A stretch of 64,000 bases of DNA from Nisaea sp. (GTDB lineage Bacteria; Pseudomonadota; Alphaproteobacteria; Thalassobaculales; Thalassobaculaceae): positions 992,001-1,056,000 of the forward strand of contig NZ_JAXMNY010000001.1 of the NCBI RefSeq assembly GCF_034670185.1. Direction: 5' to 3'. Shown in pieces: positions 17,509-25,500 of this stretch. Made by a program: the position numbers and the translations under genes. How positions within the stretch are numbered: position 1 is the first letter of the stretch; the number at the start of each line of letters is the position of its first letter. The notes under the pieces were generated by a model, which ran no database searches, was not told the origin of the DNA, and saw only the letters and a program-made list of their open reading frames with translations.

Positions 17509-17859
17509 ATGTTCATTTCACCAGCCTATGCCCAAGCGGCTGGCGGCCTCGGCGGCGGCTTCGACGTAATGGCGTTCCTGCCGTTAGTCCTGATTTTCGT
17601 TGTCTTCTACTTCCTGCTGATTCGCCCGCAGCAAAAGCGGGTCAAAGAGCACAAGGAAATGCTTTCCAAAGTCCGCCGGAACGATGTTGTCGTCACCAAT
17701 GGCGGTCTGATCGGTACGGTTACCAAGGTGATCGATGATAAAGACGAGATCCTCGTGGAAGTCGCCGAAGGTGTGAAGGTCCGCGTGGCCCGCAGCATGC
17801 TCTCCGACGTTCGGGCCAAAACCGAACCCGCGACGGCGGAAGCCACTGACAAAAAGTAA
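17509..17859 (+). CDS. yajC: Preprotein translocase subunit YajC
   Basis: A 116-residue accessory subunit of the SecDF-YajC complex. One transmembrane helix (about residues 22-42, FLPLVLIFVVFYFLLI) is followed by RPQQKRVKEHKEMLSKVRRNDVVVTNGGLIG, which is diagnostic. The frame can be read from a TTG 24 bases upstream, but GGGAGA five bases before the ATG at 17509 and the usual family start MFISPAYAQ support this start. It heads yajC-secD-secF; a strong hairpin follows the gene. Confidence 0.93.
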   Translation: MFISPAYAQAAGGLGGGFDVMAFLPLVLIFVVFYFLLIRPQQKRVKEHKEMLSKVRRNDVVVTNGGLIGTVTKVIDDKDEILVEVAEGVKVRVARSMLSDVRAKTEPATAEATDKK

Positions 17860-17867
17860 GAGTCCTC

Positions 17868-17889
17868 GCGGCGCCCTGACGGGCGCCGC
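17868..17889 (+). terminator. Hairpin between yajC and secD
   Basis: GCGGCGCCC-TGAC-GGGCGCCGC forms a perfect 9-bp stem with a 4-base loop, 8 bases after the yajC stop. No T-run follows, so it is probably an attenuating or RNA-stabilising structure inside the operon. Confidence 0.6.
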
Positions 17890-17946
17890 TGACACATCCG
17901 CTGACCCGTTATGGCGATGGCCCGTTATGGCTAGAGGCACATAAAG

Positions 17947-19518
17947 ATGCTCCAATTTCAGCCTTGGAAAACCGCTCTCGTGGCGCTGGTCTGCGCCTTG
18001 GGTGTGCTGTACGCACTTCCGAATGTGATCGAGCGCGACCTGACCCAGGATCTTCCCTCCTGGCTCCCCGGAAAGAAGATCAATCTCGGTCTTGATTTGC
18101 AGGGCGGCTCACATCTTCTTCTCGAAGTCGATGTGGACGTCGTCGTTGCCGAACGGCTGGAAGCCATTGTCGATCAGACCCGGCGCAATCTGCGCCAGGA
18201 GCGGATCGGCTATCGCGGCCTTGGTGTGGCGCGCGACGCGGTTCACTTCACCGTTCGCAATCCAGAAGATCTTGAAAAAGCGCGGAATACTGTCCGCAGG
18301 ATCGATCCGGAAACAGATACGGAAACCGGTGCAGGGAACACGATCCGGATCACGCTGACAGAGGTTGCAATGCGCGATCTCAAGGCCCGTGCCATCGCTC
18401 AGTCGATCGAGATCGTTCGCCGACGCATCGATGAGACCGGTGTGCGCGAGCCGACGATCCAGCGGCAGGGCGACGATCGTATTCTGCTGCAGCTGCCGGG
18501 CGTTGACGATCCTGAGCGGATCAAGGCGCTGCTCGGCCAGACGGCTAAACTGACCTTCCGTATGGTCGATGCGACCGCTTCGGTTCAGGACGCGATGCAG
18601 GGACGGGTGCCGCCGGGCTCGCAATTGCTTCCGGCAGCGGACGAGCGTCCAGGCGCCCCGAGTAATTACGTTGTGAAGCGACGGGTGATGGTTAGCGGCG
18701 AAAATCTCGTCGATGCCCAGCCGAGCTTCCAGGACGGACAGCCGGTCGTCAGCTTCCGCTTCGATACGGTCGGCGGTCGCCGCTTCGGCAAGGCTACAAC
18801 CGAGAATGTCGGGCGTCCCTTTGCAATCGTGCTGGACGGCAAGGTGATCAGCGCGCCGGTGATCCAGACCGCCATCCTTGGCGGATCGGGTATCATTTCC
18901 GGCAGCTTCACCGTGCAGGAAGTCCAGGACCTCTCGCTGCTGCTGCGCGCCGGTGCACTTCCGGCGCCGTTGCAGGTGCTTGAAGAGCGCACTGTCGGCC
19001 CGGGACTTGGTGCCGATTCAATTGCTGCCGGCAAGTTTGCCAGTGTCATAGGTCTCTTGCTGGTGATTGTCTTTATGATCGTTGCCTATGGATTCTTCGG
19101 CTTGCTGGCGAATGCCGCCCTGTTCTTCAACATGGCTCTCATCGTGGCCGTACTCTCCAGCCTGCAGGCGACCCTGACCCTTCCGGGTATTGCAGGTATT
19201 GTCCTGACGGTTGGTATGGCTGTGGATGCAAACGTCCTGATTTTCGAGCGTATTCGTGAGGAAGTCAGGAATGGCCGGACACCCATGGCATCCATCGAGG
19301 CGGGCTACCAGCGCGCCTTCCGGACGATCGTCGATGCGAATCTGACGACTCTCTTCGCGGCCCTGTTCCTCTACTTCATGGGGTCGGGTCCGGTGAAGGG
19401 CTTCGCTGTGACGCTGGGCATCGGCATTCTGACGTCGCTCTTCACGGCAACGCTGGTCAGCCGCCTTTTCATCGTGCTCTGGATGCGGCGTAGCCGGCCG
19501 AGCGAATTGCCGATCTGA
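17947..19518 (+). CDS. secD: Protein translocase subunit SecD
   Basis: A 523-residue RND-superfamily protein that uses the proton gradient to assist late steps of Sec export. One N-terminal membrane helix is followed by the P1 periplasmic domain, with the D1 motif KINLGLDLQGGSHLLLEVD, and then by five C-terminal helices with GMAVDANVLIFERIREE, the conserved D4-D5 region. It is shorter than E. coli SecD (615), as usual for alphaproteobacteria, through a smaller P1 domain. secF follows after 12 bases. Confidence 0.95.
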   Translation: MLQFQPWKTALVALVCALGVLYALPNVIERDLTQDLPSWLPGKKINLGLDLQGGSHLLLEVDVDVVVAERLEAIVDQTRRNLRQERIGYRGLGVARDAVHFTVRNPEDLEKARNTVRRIDPETDTETGAGNTIRITLTEVAMRDLKARAIAQSIEIVRRRIDETGVREPTIQRQGDDRILLQLPGVDDPERIKALLGQTAKLTFRMVDATASVQDAMQGRVPPGSQLLPAADERPGAPSNYVVKRRVMVSGENLVDAQPSFQDGQPVVSFRFDTVGGRRFGKATTENVGRPFAIVLDGKVISAPVIQTAILGGSGIISGSFTVQEVQDLSLLLRAGALPAPLQVLEERTVGPGLGADSIAAGKFASVIGLLLVIVFMIVAYGFFGLLANAALFFNMALIVAVLSSLQATLTLPGIAGIVLTVGMAVDANVLIFERIREEVRNGRTPMASIEAGYQRAFRTIVDANLTTLFAALFLYFMGSGPVKGFAVTLGIGILTSLFTATLVSRLFIVLWMRRSRPSELPI

Positions 19519-19530
19519 GGGAATAGACAG

Positions 19531-20499
19531 ATGTTCAGACCACTTCGCATCGTTCCCCACGGCACTAAGGTGCCGTTCGTTGCCAACCGCTTTAAAGCCT
19601 TTGCCTTCTCGGTTGTGCTGATGCTGCTCAGCCTCGGCGCCTTGGCCGTCAACGGGTTGAATTTCGGCATCGATTTCCGCGGCGGCATCTTAATGGAGGT
19701 GAAGACCGACGGCCCCTCCGACATTCAGTTTCTCCGGACCGAACTCGGCAAACTCGAACTTGGTGATGTCAGTATCCAGGAGTTCGGGGCCGAGGACGAT
19801 ATTCTGATCCGTATCCAGCGTCAGGACGGATCGGAAGCGGAACAGCTTACCGCCGTCGAAAAAGTGAAAGAGACACTGGGTGAGGGCGTTGAATACCGCC
19901 GCACTGAGTTTGTCGGACCGACAGTCGGTGAGGAACTGAAGGAAGCCGGGCTTATCGCGGTCATCTGCGCTCTCGTGGCGATTATGATCTACATCTGGTT
20001 CCGCTTCGAATGGCAGTTCGGCATTTGTGCCTTGATCGCGCTTAGCCACGATGTGCTTTCGACCCTCGGGCTGTTCGCTCTGAACGGGCATGAGTTCAAC
20101 CTGCCGACGGTCGCTGCGATCCTGACCATCGCCGGTTATTCGATCAACGACACCGTGGTCGTTTTTGATCGCGTGCGGGAAAACTTCCGCAAGTACAAGA
20201 AGATGTCGTTCGCAGATCTGTTCAATCTCTCGATCAACGAGACCCTCTCTCGTACGACGATGACCTCGGTCACCACCCTGCTTGCTCTGCTGGCGATCTA
20301 CTTCTTCGGCGGAGCGGTTCTGGCCGACTTCGCGTTGGCCATGATCTGGGGGGTCATTATCGGGACCTATTCCTCGATCTTCATTGCCGTGCCGTTGCTG
20401 CTTTACATGCAGCCGCGCCGGGGCGAGGAAGATGACGCGGACTCCCCGGTCCAGATGCCGGAATACGAGCGGCAGGGAGCTGCCGACAAAAAGGACTGA
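19531..20499 (+). CDS. secF: Protein translocase subunit SecF
   Basis: A 322-residue partner of SecD. It has six membrane helices with the motif NFGIDFRGGILMEVKTDG at the start of the periplasmic loop and TIAGYSINDTVVVFDRVREN in helices 4-5, both diagnostic. The C-terminal tail is polar. The ATG lies 12 bases after the secD stop. The next gene starts 4 bases after its stop, so the operon continues into the Mth938-like gene. Confidence 0.95.
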   Translation: MFRPLRIVPHGTKVPFVANRFKAFAFSVVLMLLSLGALAVNGLNFGIDFRGGILMEVKTDGPSDIQFLRTELGKLELGDVSIQEFGAEDDILIRIQRQDGSEAEQLTAVEKVKETLGEGVEYRRTEFVGPTVGEELKEAGLIAVICALVAIMIYIWFRFEWQFGICALIALSHDVLSTLGLFALNGHEFNLPTVAAILTIAGYSINDTVVVFDRVRENFRKYKKMSFADLFNLSINETLSRTTMTSVTTLLALLAIYFFGGAVLADFALAMIWGVIIGTYSSIFIAVPLLLYMQPRRGEEDDADSPVQMPEYERQGAADKKD

Positions 20500-20503
20500 T
20501 CCA

Positions 20504-20881
20504 ATGGATGTAACGCCCCTGATCCCTGAAGGTCTTCAGCTTATAGAGACCTATGGCGACGGGGCGTTCCGGATCACCGGCGTCCGCTATCAGGGCGCCG
20601 TTTTTGTTTTTCCCGACGAAACACAAGTCTGGCAGCAAGCCAGTGTCGAGGACCTGACGGCAGCCGCTCTCTCGCCGGTGACGGATCGAGAGACGGTCCC
20701 CGAGATACTGTTGCTTGGCACAGGCGCGCGCACCGAGTTCATCCTGCCGTCCATCCGCGCGGCGATCCGGGAAAAGGGGCCTGTGGTGGATATCATGGAT
20801 ACAGGAGCCGCTTGCCGCACCTACAATGTATTGCTGGCCGAAGGGCGCCGCGTCGCCGCCGCGCTGCTGCCCGTTGACTGA
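20504..20881 (+). CDS. Mth938-like domain protein (DUF498)
   Basis: A 125-residue protein of the DUF498/Mth938 fold, starting MDVTPLIPEGLQLIETYGDG; motifs FRITGVRYQGAVFVFPDE, LLLGTGART and VDIMDTGAACRTYNVLLAEGRRVAAALLP are typical. A longer in-frame reading into secF has no support. The human member of this family, NDUFAF3, is a mitochondrial complex I assembly factor; the bacterial role is not established. It lies 4 bases after secF and directly before two squalene/phytoene-synthase-fold genes, the second resembling NDUFAF6, another complex I assembly factor. Confidence 0.88.
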   Translation: MDVTPLIPEGLQLIETYGDGAFRITGVRYQGAVFVFPDETQVWQQASVEDLTAAALSPVTDRETVPEILLLGTGARTEFILPSIRAAIREKGPVVDIMDTGAACRTYNVLLAEGRRVAAALLPVD

Positions 20882-20903
20882 TTCTTACGGCGACAATCCG
20901 GCA

Positions 20904-21824
20904 ATGGCTGAGGATTTTGCGTTCTGCCGCGAGATAGCCAGGAGGGCCAACGCGAACCTCCTACATGCCGCGCGATTGCTTCCGGGACCACGGCAGGATT
21001 TTTTCTTCGCAACCTACGCCGCCATGCGTCTGATCGACGACGCGGTCGACGATGGTTTTCTTTGTCGCCCGTCCGAGGACCGTGAGCACGAGCGCGGCGC
21101 CATGCTGGCCGATATCGACAATTGGCAGGGCCAATGTCTTGGCCGAACGGAAGAGGGGCCGCTTCCGGCGCAGGTTTATCGTGCCTTGCGGAAGACGGCG
21201 CATTGTTCCGACCTTGGTGAGACGCCCTGGACCGGTCTTGCTGACGCTATGCGGCGCGATGTCCGCGAACAGCCGATGCCTGACTGGGAAGATTTCCTAG
21301 GCTACGCAGCGGGCGCGACCGTCGCGCCGGCAACGATCTTCATTTATCTCCTCGGTGCGAAGCCGGCGGAAAGAGGTTTTTCCTGGGATTTGCCCGAGCC
21401 GCCGGTGCATTATGCTGCCGATCTCGGGATATTCTGCTACCTCGTTCATATCCTCCGCGATCTGGCCAAAGATGCGGAGCGGTCTGAGCGGCTGGTGACC
21501 GTCCCTGATCGTCTAATCGAAAATGCAGGATTGCAGAAGACCGGTCTCACGGACGCGATTCGGTCGCGTGACCCGCGTGTTGGCTCTCTGGCAGCGGATC
21601 TTCGGCAGCGGGCATCCTCTTATCTTGAAGCCGGGCGCGTCGCTTTAAGGGCTCTGAAGCCACTCATAGGTCGGCGTGAACAGTTGGCTCTGTCCGGGCT
21701 GATCGGTATTTACGAGACGCTCTTCGAGCGTTTTTCAGCGGACTATTTCACGGGGATGGCCGACGCGCCGTCCCTCGAGGTGGCACTCCGCAAGAAACTG
21801 CTGCCCTCGCAAGCCCCGTCATGA
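20904..21824 (+). CDS. Squalene/phytoene synthase family protein with intact acidic motifs
   Basis: A 306-residue head-to-head prenyltransferase homologue. Both Mg-binding motifs are kept: DDAVD (residues 45-49) within MRLIDDAVDDGF and DLAKD (186-190) within HILRDLAKDAERS. It may therefore bind prenyl diphosphates and make a squalene- or phytoene-type product, or act in another prenyl reaction; no hopanoid or carotenoid genes adjoin it. The ATG at 20904 is chosen; an in-frame TTG at 20874 overlapping the previous stop is an alternative, and neither has a strong ribosome site. Its stop overlaps the next gene by four bases (ATGA). Confidence 0.8.
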   Translation: MAEDFAFCREIARRANANLLHAARLLPGPRQDFFFATYAAMRLIDDAVDDGFLCRPSEDREHERGAMLADIDNWQGQCLGRTEEGPLPAQVYRALRKTAHCSDLGETPWTGLADAMRRDVREQPMPDWEDFLGYAAGATVAPATIFIYLLGAKPAERGFSWDLPEPPVHYAADLGIFCYLVHILRDLAKDAERSERLVTVPDRLIENAGLQKTGLTDAIRSRDPRVGSLAADLRQRASSYLEAGRVALRALKPLIGRREQLALSGLIGIYETLFERFSADYFTGMADAPSLEVALRKKLLPSQAPS

Positions 21825-22669
21825 CCGCTCAGCCTCCTGCACTCTCGGCGCCAGCCGCTCTGGTCCGCCGGCATGATCTGGACCGTTTTCGGTTTGGCCT
21901 CTTTGCGCCTGCGCGGCATCGCGAGGCAGTCTTCACGCTTTTCGCCTTCAATCATGAGGTGGCGAAGACTCGTGAAAGCGTAAGCGAAACAATGATCGGC
22001 GCGATCAGGCTGCAATGGTGGCGCGACAGTATCGAGGGAATATATGCCGGAACACCGCGCCAGCATGAGGTGATCGAGCCGCTTGCAGCCTGCATCGCAG
22101 CCTACGGGTTGCCGCGTGCGCCATTCGACGCGTTGATCAACGCCCGGGAGCGGGATCTAGAAGATCGCCCGATGGACGACCTTGCGGAAATGGAAGGCTA
22201 TCTCAGGGCCACAACGCTTCCACTGGTTACGCTTGTGGCGGAAATACTGGCTCCCGGGCAGAGTACGGATCTGGACGGTTTTGCCGAGATCGCCGCAGGG
22301 CATGCCCTGGTCGGGAAGTTACGCGCGGCCGCTTTCGATGAAGCGGTCCGGCGCCCGTTTTTGCCGCGCGCTGTTATTGAACCGCATGGTGGGGAAAGTC
22401 GCGGTTTTGCGGAGCTGAAGGCAGACGAGGGCGCTCGTAAAGCCGTGAAACAGATGGCAGAACATGCGCAAACTCTCATCGAACGGGGATTGGTGCGCAC
22501 ACCAAAGCATTCGCACCTTGCGCCGTTGCTGCTGCCAGCCCGCCAGGCACGCGCACGGATCCGGCTGCTGGCCAAGCTGGACTACGATCCATTCAGACCA
22601 GAGTTTGCCGACCACGATCCGCTTGATGTTTGGCGCTTTTGGCTGGCGCGGCTGATCCGGCGGTTTTGA
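21821..22669 (+). CDS. Squalene/phytoene synthase-fold protein, NDUFAF6-like, without catalytic motifs
   Basis: A 282-residue protein of the same superfamily as its upstream neighbour but lacking both DxxxD motifs: the first site reads FNHEVAKTRESV and the second GHALVGKLRAAAFD. The segment MIGAIRLQWWRDSIEGIY and this loss match the NDUFAF6 group, needed for complex I assembly in mitochondria. It is therefore probably not a prenyl synthase. It is translationally coupled to the preceding gene and ends one base from the convergent trmFO. A role in respiratory-complex assembly is inference from homology. Confidence 0.78.
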   Translation: MTAQPPALSAPAALVRRHDLDRFRFGLFAPARHREAVFTLFAFNHEVAKTRESVSETMIGAIRLQWWRDSIEGIYAGTPRQHEVIEPLAACIAAYGLPRAPFDALINARERDLEDRPMDDLAEMEGYLRATTLPLVTLVAEILAPGQSTDLDGFAEIAAGHALVGKLRAAAFDEAVRRPFLPRAVIEPHGGESRGFAELKADEGARKAVKQMAEHAQTLIERGLVRTPKHSHLAPLLLPARQARARIRLLAKLDYDPFRPEFADHDPLDVWRFWLARLIRRF

Positions 22670-22670
22670 G

Positions 22671-24056
22671 TTACTCCGCAGCGGCAGCTTTGTTACCCGA
22701 CAGCCATTCATCGATATCGCGCAGGGCGCGTCCGGCCATGGCAGCCTTGCGGTCACGACCTTTCAGCTTTCGCTTCTTTCCGTTCGCGGTGATTTCCGGC
22801 TCGATCGTTGGGAACAGCCCGAAATTGACGTTCATCGGCTGGAAGGTTTCAACGTCGGCATCGCCGGTGATATGGGCGAGCAACGCACCGAGCGCTGTGG
22901 TTCGCGGCGGCAGGGACAGCTCGGTATTCAGACGCTCTGCGGCAGCGAATCGCCCGGCGAGCATGCCGATGGCCGCACTTTCGATATAGCCTTCGACACC
23001 GGTGATCTGTCCGGCGAAACGCAAGCGTGGCATGGCTTTCATGCGCAGCGTGTCGTCCAGCAGCAGCGGCGAATTGATGAAGGTATTGCGGTGAATACCG
23101 CCTAGCCGCGCGAACTCGGCCTTTTCCAGCCCGGGAATGCTTCGGAAGACCTCGGTTTGCGGGCCATACTTCATCTTGGTCTGAAACCCGACCATGTTGT
23201 AGAGCGTGCCGAGGGCATTATCCTGACGCAGCTGGACCACGGCATGCGCCCTCGTTCCTGTGCGCGGATCGGTCAGGCCCACCGGCTTCATCGGGCCAAA
23301 GCGTAGAGTTTCGGAACCGCGCTCTGCCATCACCTCAATGGGCATGCAGCCTTCAAAATAGGGAGTGTCTTTCTCCCACTCGCGAAATTCCATTTTCTCC
23401 GCATCGAGCAGGGCCTGGATGAATGCCTCGTATTGGGCTTCGTCCATCGGGCAGTTGATGTAGTCCTTGCCGTCTCCGCCTGGGCCGACCTTGTCATAAC
23501 GGGACTGGAACCAGGCCTTGTCGAAATCGATGCTTTCCTTATGCACGATCGGCGCGATCGCATCGAAAAAGGCGAGAGAGTCCTGCCCGGTCAGTTTCGC
23601 GACGGCTTCGGAAAGTGCCGGCGATGTGAGCGGGCCCGTCGCGACGATCACGGAATCCCAGTCTTCCGGCGGCAGCCCGTCAATCTCGCCGCGCTCGACC
23701 GTGATCATCGGATGTCCGGTCAGCGCTTCCTCTACGGCTGCAGAGAAATGATCGCGGTCGACTGCGAGAGCGGAGCCGGCTGGCACCTTGTGGATATCCG
23801 CCGCCGTCATGATCACGGAGCCGACCCGGCGCATTTCTTCATGCAACACGCCAACGGCGTTACCCTCTGCATCGTCCGAGCGGAAGGAATTGGAGCAGAC
23901 GAGTTCGGCAAGACCATCGGTCTGATGCGCTTCGGTCGAACGAACCGGCCGCATTTCGTGCAGCACAACGGGCACTCCGGCCTCGGCCAGTTGCCAGGCC
24001 GCCTCGGATCCGGCAAGGCCGCCGCCAATGACATGAACCGGGCGCATGTTATCCAT
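22671..24056 (-). CDS. trmFO: FADH2/methylenetetrahydrofolate-dependent tRNA (uracil-54-C5)-methyltransferase
   Basis: A 461-residue flavoenzyme that makes ribothymidine at position 54 of tRNA, using methylene-THF as carbon donor. The N-terminal FAD motif HVIGGGLAGSEAAWQLAEAG is followed by LHEMRP and AELVCSNSFRSDD, which are specific to TrmFO; GYIESAAIGMLAGRFAA is near the end. The start at 24056 (MDNMRPVHV) has GGAAG eight bases ahead; a longer frame adds 26 unlikely residues. It is divergent from the next gene. Confidence 0.94.
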   Translation of the reverse strand: MDNMRPVHVIGGGLAGSEAAWQLAEAGVPVVLHEMRPVRSTEAHQTDGLAELVCSNSFRSDDAEGNAVGVLHEEMRRVGSVIMTAADIHKVPAGSALAVDRDHFSAAVEEALTGHPMITVERGEIDGLPPEDWDSVIVATGPLTSPALSEAVAKLTGQDSLAFFDAIAPIVHKESIDFDKAWFQSRYDKVGPGGDGKDYINCPMDEAQYEAFIQALLDAEKMEFREWEKDTPYFEGCMPIEVMAERGSETLRFGPMKPVGLTDPRTGTRAHAVVQLRQDNALGTLYNMVGFQTKMKYGPQTEVFRSIPGLEKAEFARLGGIHRNTFINSPLLLDDTLRMKAMPRLRFAGQITGVEGYIESAAIGMLAGRFAAAERLNTELSLPPRTTALGALLAHITGDADVETFQPMNVNFGLFPTIEPEITANGKKRKLKGRDRKAAMAGRALRDIDEWLSGNKAAAAE

Positions 24057-24236
24057 CAAACTTCCAATTTCTCGCTGCGGGTCGCAATTTGCAGACAGAT
24101 AGACCTTAAAAGCACCGACATCAACGCGGCACAAAGGAAGGCGTCTGCGTTAACCCTGTTTTTATTACTTTTCTGCATCATATTACCCATTGGCTGCAAA
24201 GCCTTCTCACCCGCGGATAACCGGTCAAAAAATCAG

Positions 24237-25457
24237 ATGAGCGACACAGGGTATTTTGAGAGTTTCGACCGTCAGAAATTGGATCCGACCGATAAGGACG
24301 GCTTCAAATCCGCAATGATCGATTTCTGCCGCACCAACACGATGGCGGCGGATGCCCTGATGGCAGGCAATGTCGAAATGCTCGGCCTGGAGAGCCTGAA
24401 GGAAAAATTCGGCCCTAGCTGGGGCAAGGTTCGCGGCAAGGTTCATCTGCTGACAGAGACCATCATCAAGCAGGTCATCACGCCGAATGATGTTTATGTG
24501 CTCGCCAACGCCGAGCAGTTCATCGTGTTGTTCGGGCAGGGCGACAAGGAAACGGCAAACAAGAAAGCACAGCAGATTGCCAATGAAGTGAACCGGCGCC
24601 TGCATGGCAGCAGTGCGGATAGCGGGTTCCATGGCGTCACAGTCAAATCCATGGTCTTCGAGATCCCCCGCGACGAGCCGGAGAAGCTGACGGACGTCAA
24701 GGCGCTGACCGAGACAGTGGAAGAAGCACGGCAAGAAAAGCAGGCGGAAGAAACCGAGGCGTTCGAGCAAGTCAGGGAAACAATCAAGCTGGTCTATTGG
24801 CCGGTCACCAATATCCGCAAGCGTCTGGTTTCAATGTATCGCGCTGAACTGTCGATACCGGACGGCACGATGCCGGAAGCGGGAAGCGAGACCGGCGCGC
24901 TTGAATGCGCGATGGATGTTGCGTCACTTCAGTTGGCTCAGGCGATGATGAAGGATACGCCCAGGGCAAAGCCGTTACTACTGTTGCCTCTGCATATGAG
25001 CTCCCTGACCAACAAGCAATTCCGGGAAGTCGTTCTTTCCGAACTCAAGTTGCTTCCGGAATGGGCTGAGCGCCGACTCATGCTGTTGATCATGGGGCTC
25101 GACAATGATGTTCCACAGACCGTCCTGCATAATACTTTCGCGTATATCTCACCATTTTGCGCCGGGTTTGTTGGTTCTTTCTCCCGCACATTCGGTCGTG
25201 CGGCGCAATTAGAGGGGGCGGGACTGATCGGGACCGGTTGCAGCACCGGAGATACAAAAGGGATCACGCCTTCCCTGGTCGAGGAGCTGAGCAATTTCGT
25301 CGTCAAAAATAGCGGTGGTCAGAAACGGACATTCGTATTTGATGCCCCTGACCTCGATACGGCGACCACGGCACGCAAAGTTCATTGCGATTATGTGGAC
25401 GGACCCGGAGTAGCCCCGGCGCTCAGTGTTTTCGGGCCGGTCTTCAAGATCGCCTGA
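24237..25457 (+). CDS. Conserved-looking hypothetical protein, 406 residues
   Basis: Not recognised. The protein begins MSDTGYFESFDRQKLDPTD, is soluble-looking, has no signal peptide from this start, and contains a highly charged helical middle (ETVEEARQEKQAEETEAFEQ, about residues 160-180). A stretch around residues 90-125 (VYVLANAEQFIVLFGQGD, then AQQIANEVNRRL) has the rhythm of a degenerate GGDEF or nucleotide-cyclase fold without the catalytic residues; this is a guess. The C-terminal 200 residues resemble nothing I know. The ribosome site is weak. It stands alone between divergent trmFO and convergent uvrA. Confidence 0.75.
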   Translation: MSDTGYFESFDRQKLDPTDKDGFKSAMIDFCRTNTMAADALMAGNVEMLGLESLKEKFGPSWGKVRGKVHLLTETIIKQVITPNDVYVLANAEQFIVLFGQGDKETANKKAQQIANEVNRRLHGSSADSGFHGVTVKSMVFEIPRDEPEKLTDVKALTETVEEARQEKQAEETEAFEQVRETIKLVYWPVTNIRKRLVSMYRAELSIPDGTMPEAGSETGALECAMDVASLQLAQAMMKDTPRAKPLLLLPLHMSSLTNKQFREVVLSELKLLPEWAERRLMLLIMGLDNDVPQTVLHNTFAYISPFCAGFVGSFSRTFGRAAQLEGAGLIGTGCSTGDTKGITPSLVEELSNFVVKNSGGQKRTFVFDAPDLDTATTARKVHCDYVDGPGVAPALSVFGPVFKIA

Positions 25458-25500
25458 GTCACGCGGGCGGACTGGATGAGCTCTCTTATAGAAGGTGGAT

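Noticed and set aside
24057..24236. In-frame hydrophobic segment ending IILPIGC just upstream of the 406-residue protein, looking like a lipoprotein signal
   Set aside because: No ATG, GTG or TTG is in frame between the trmFO start and 24237, and the protein that follows looks cytoplasmic; probably chance in an AT-rich spacer.
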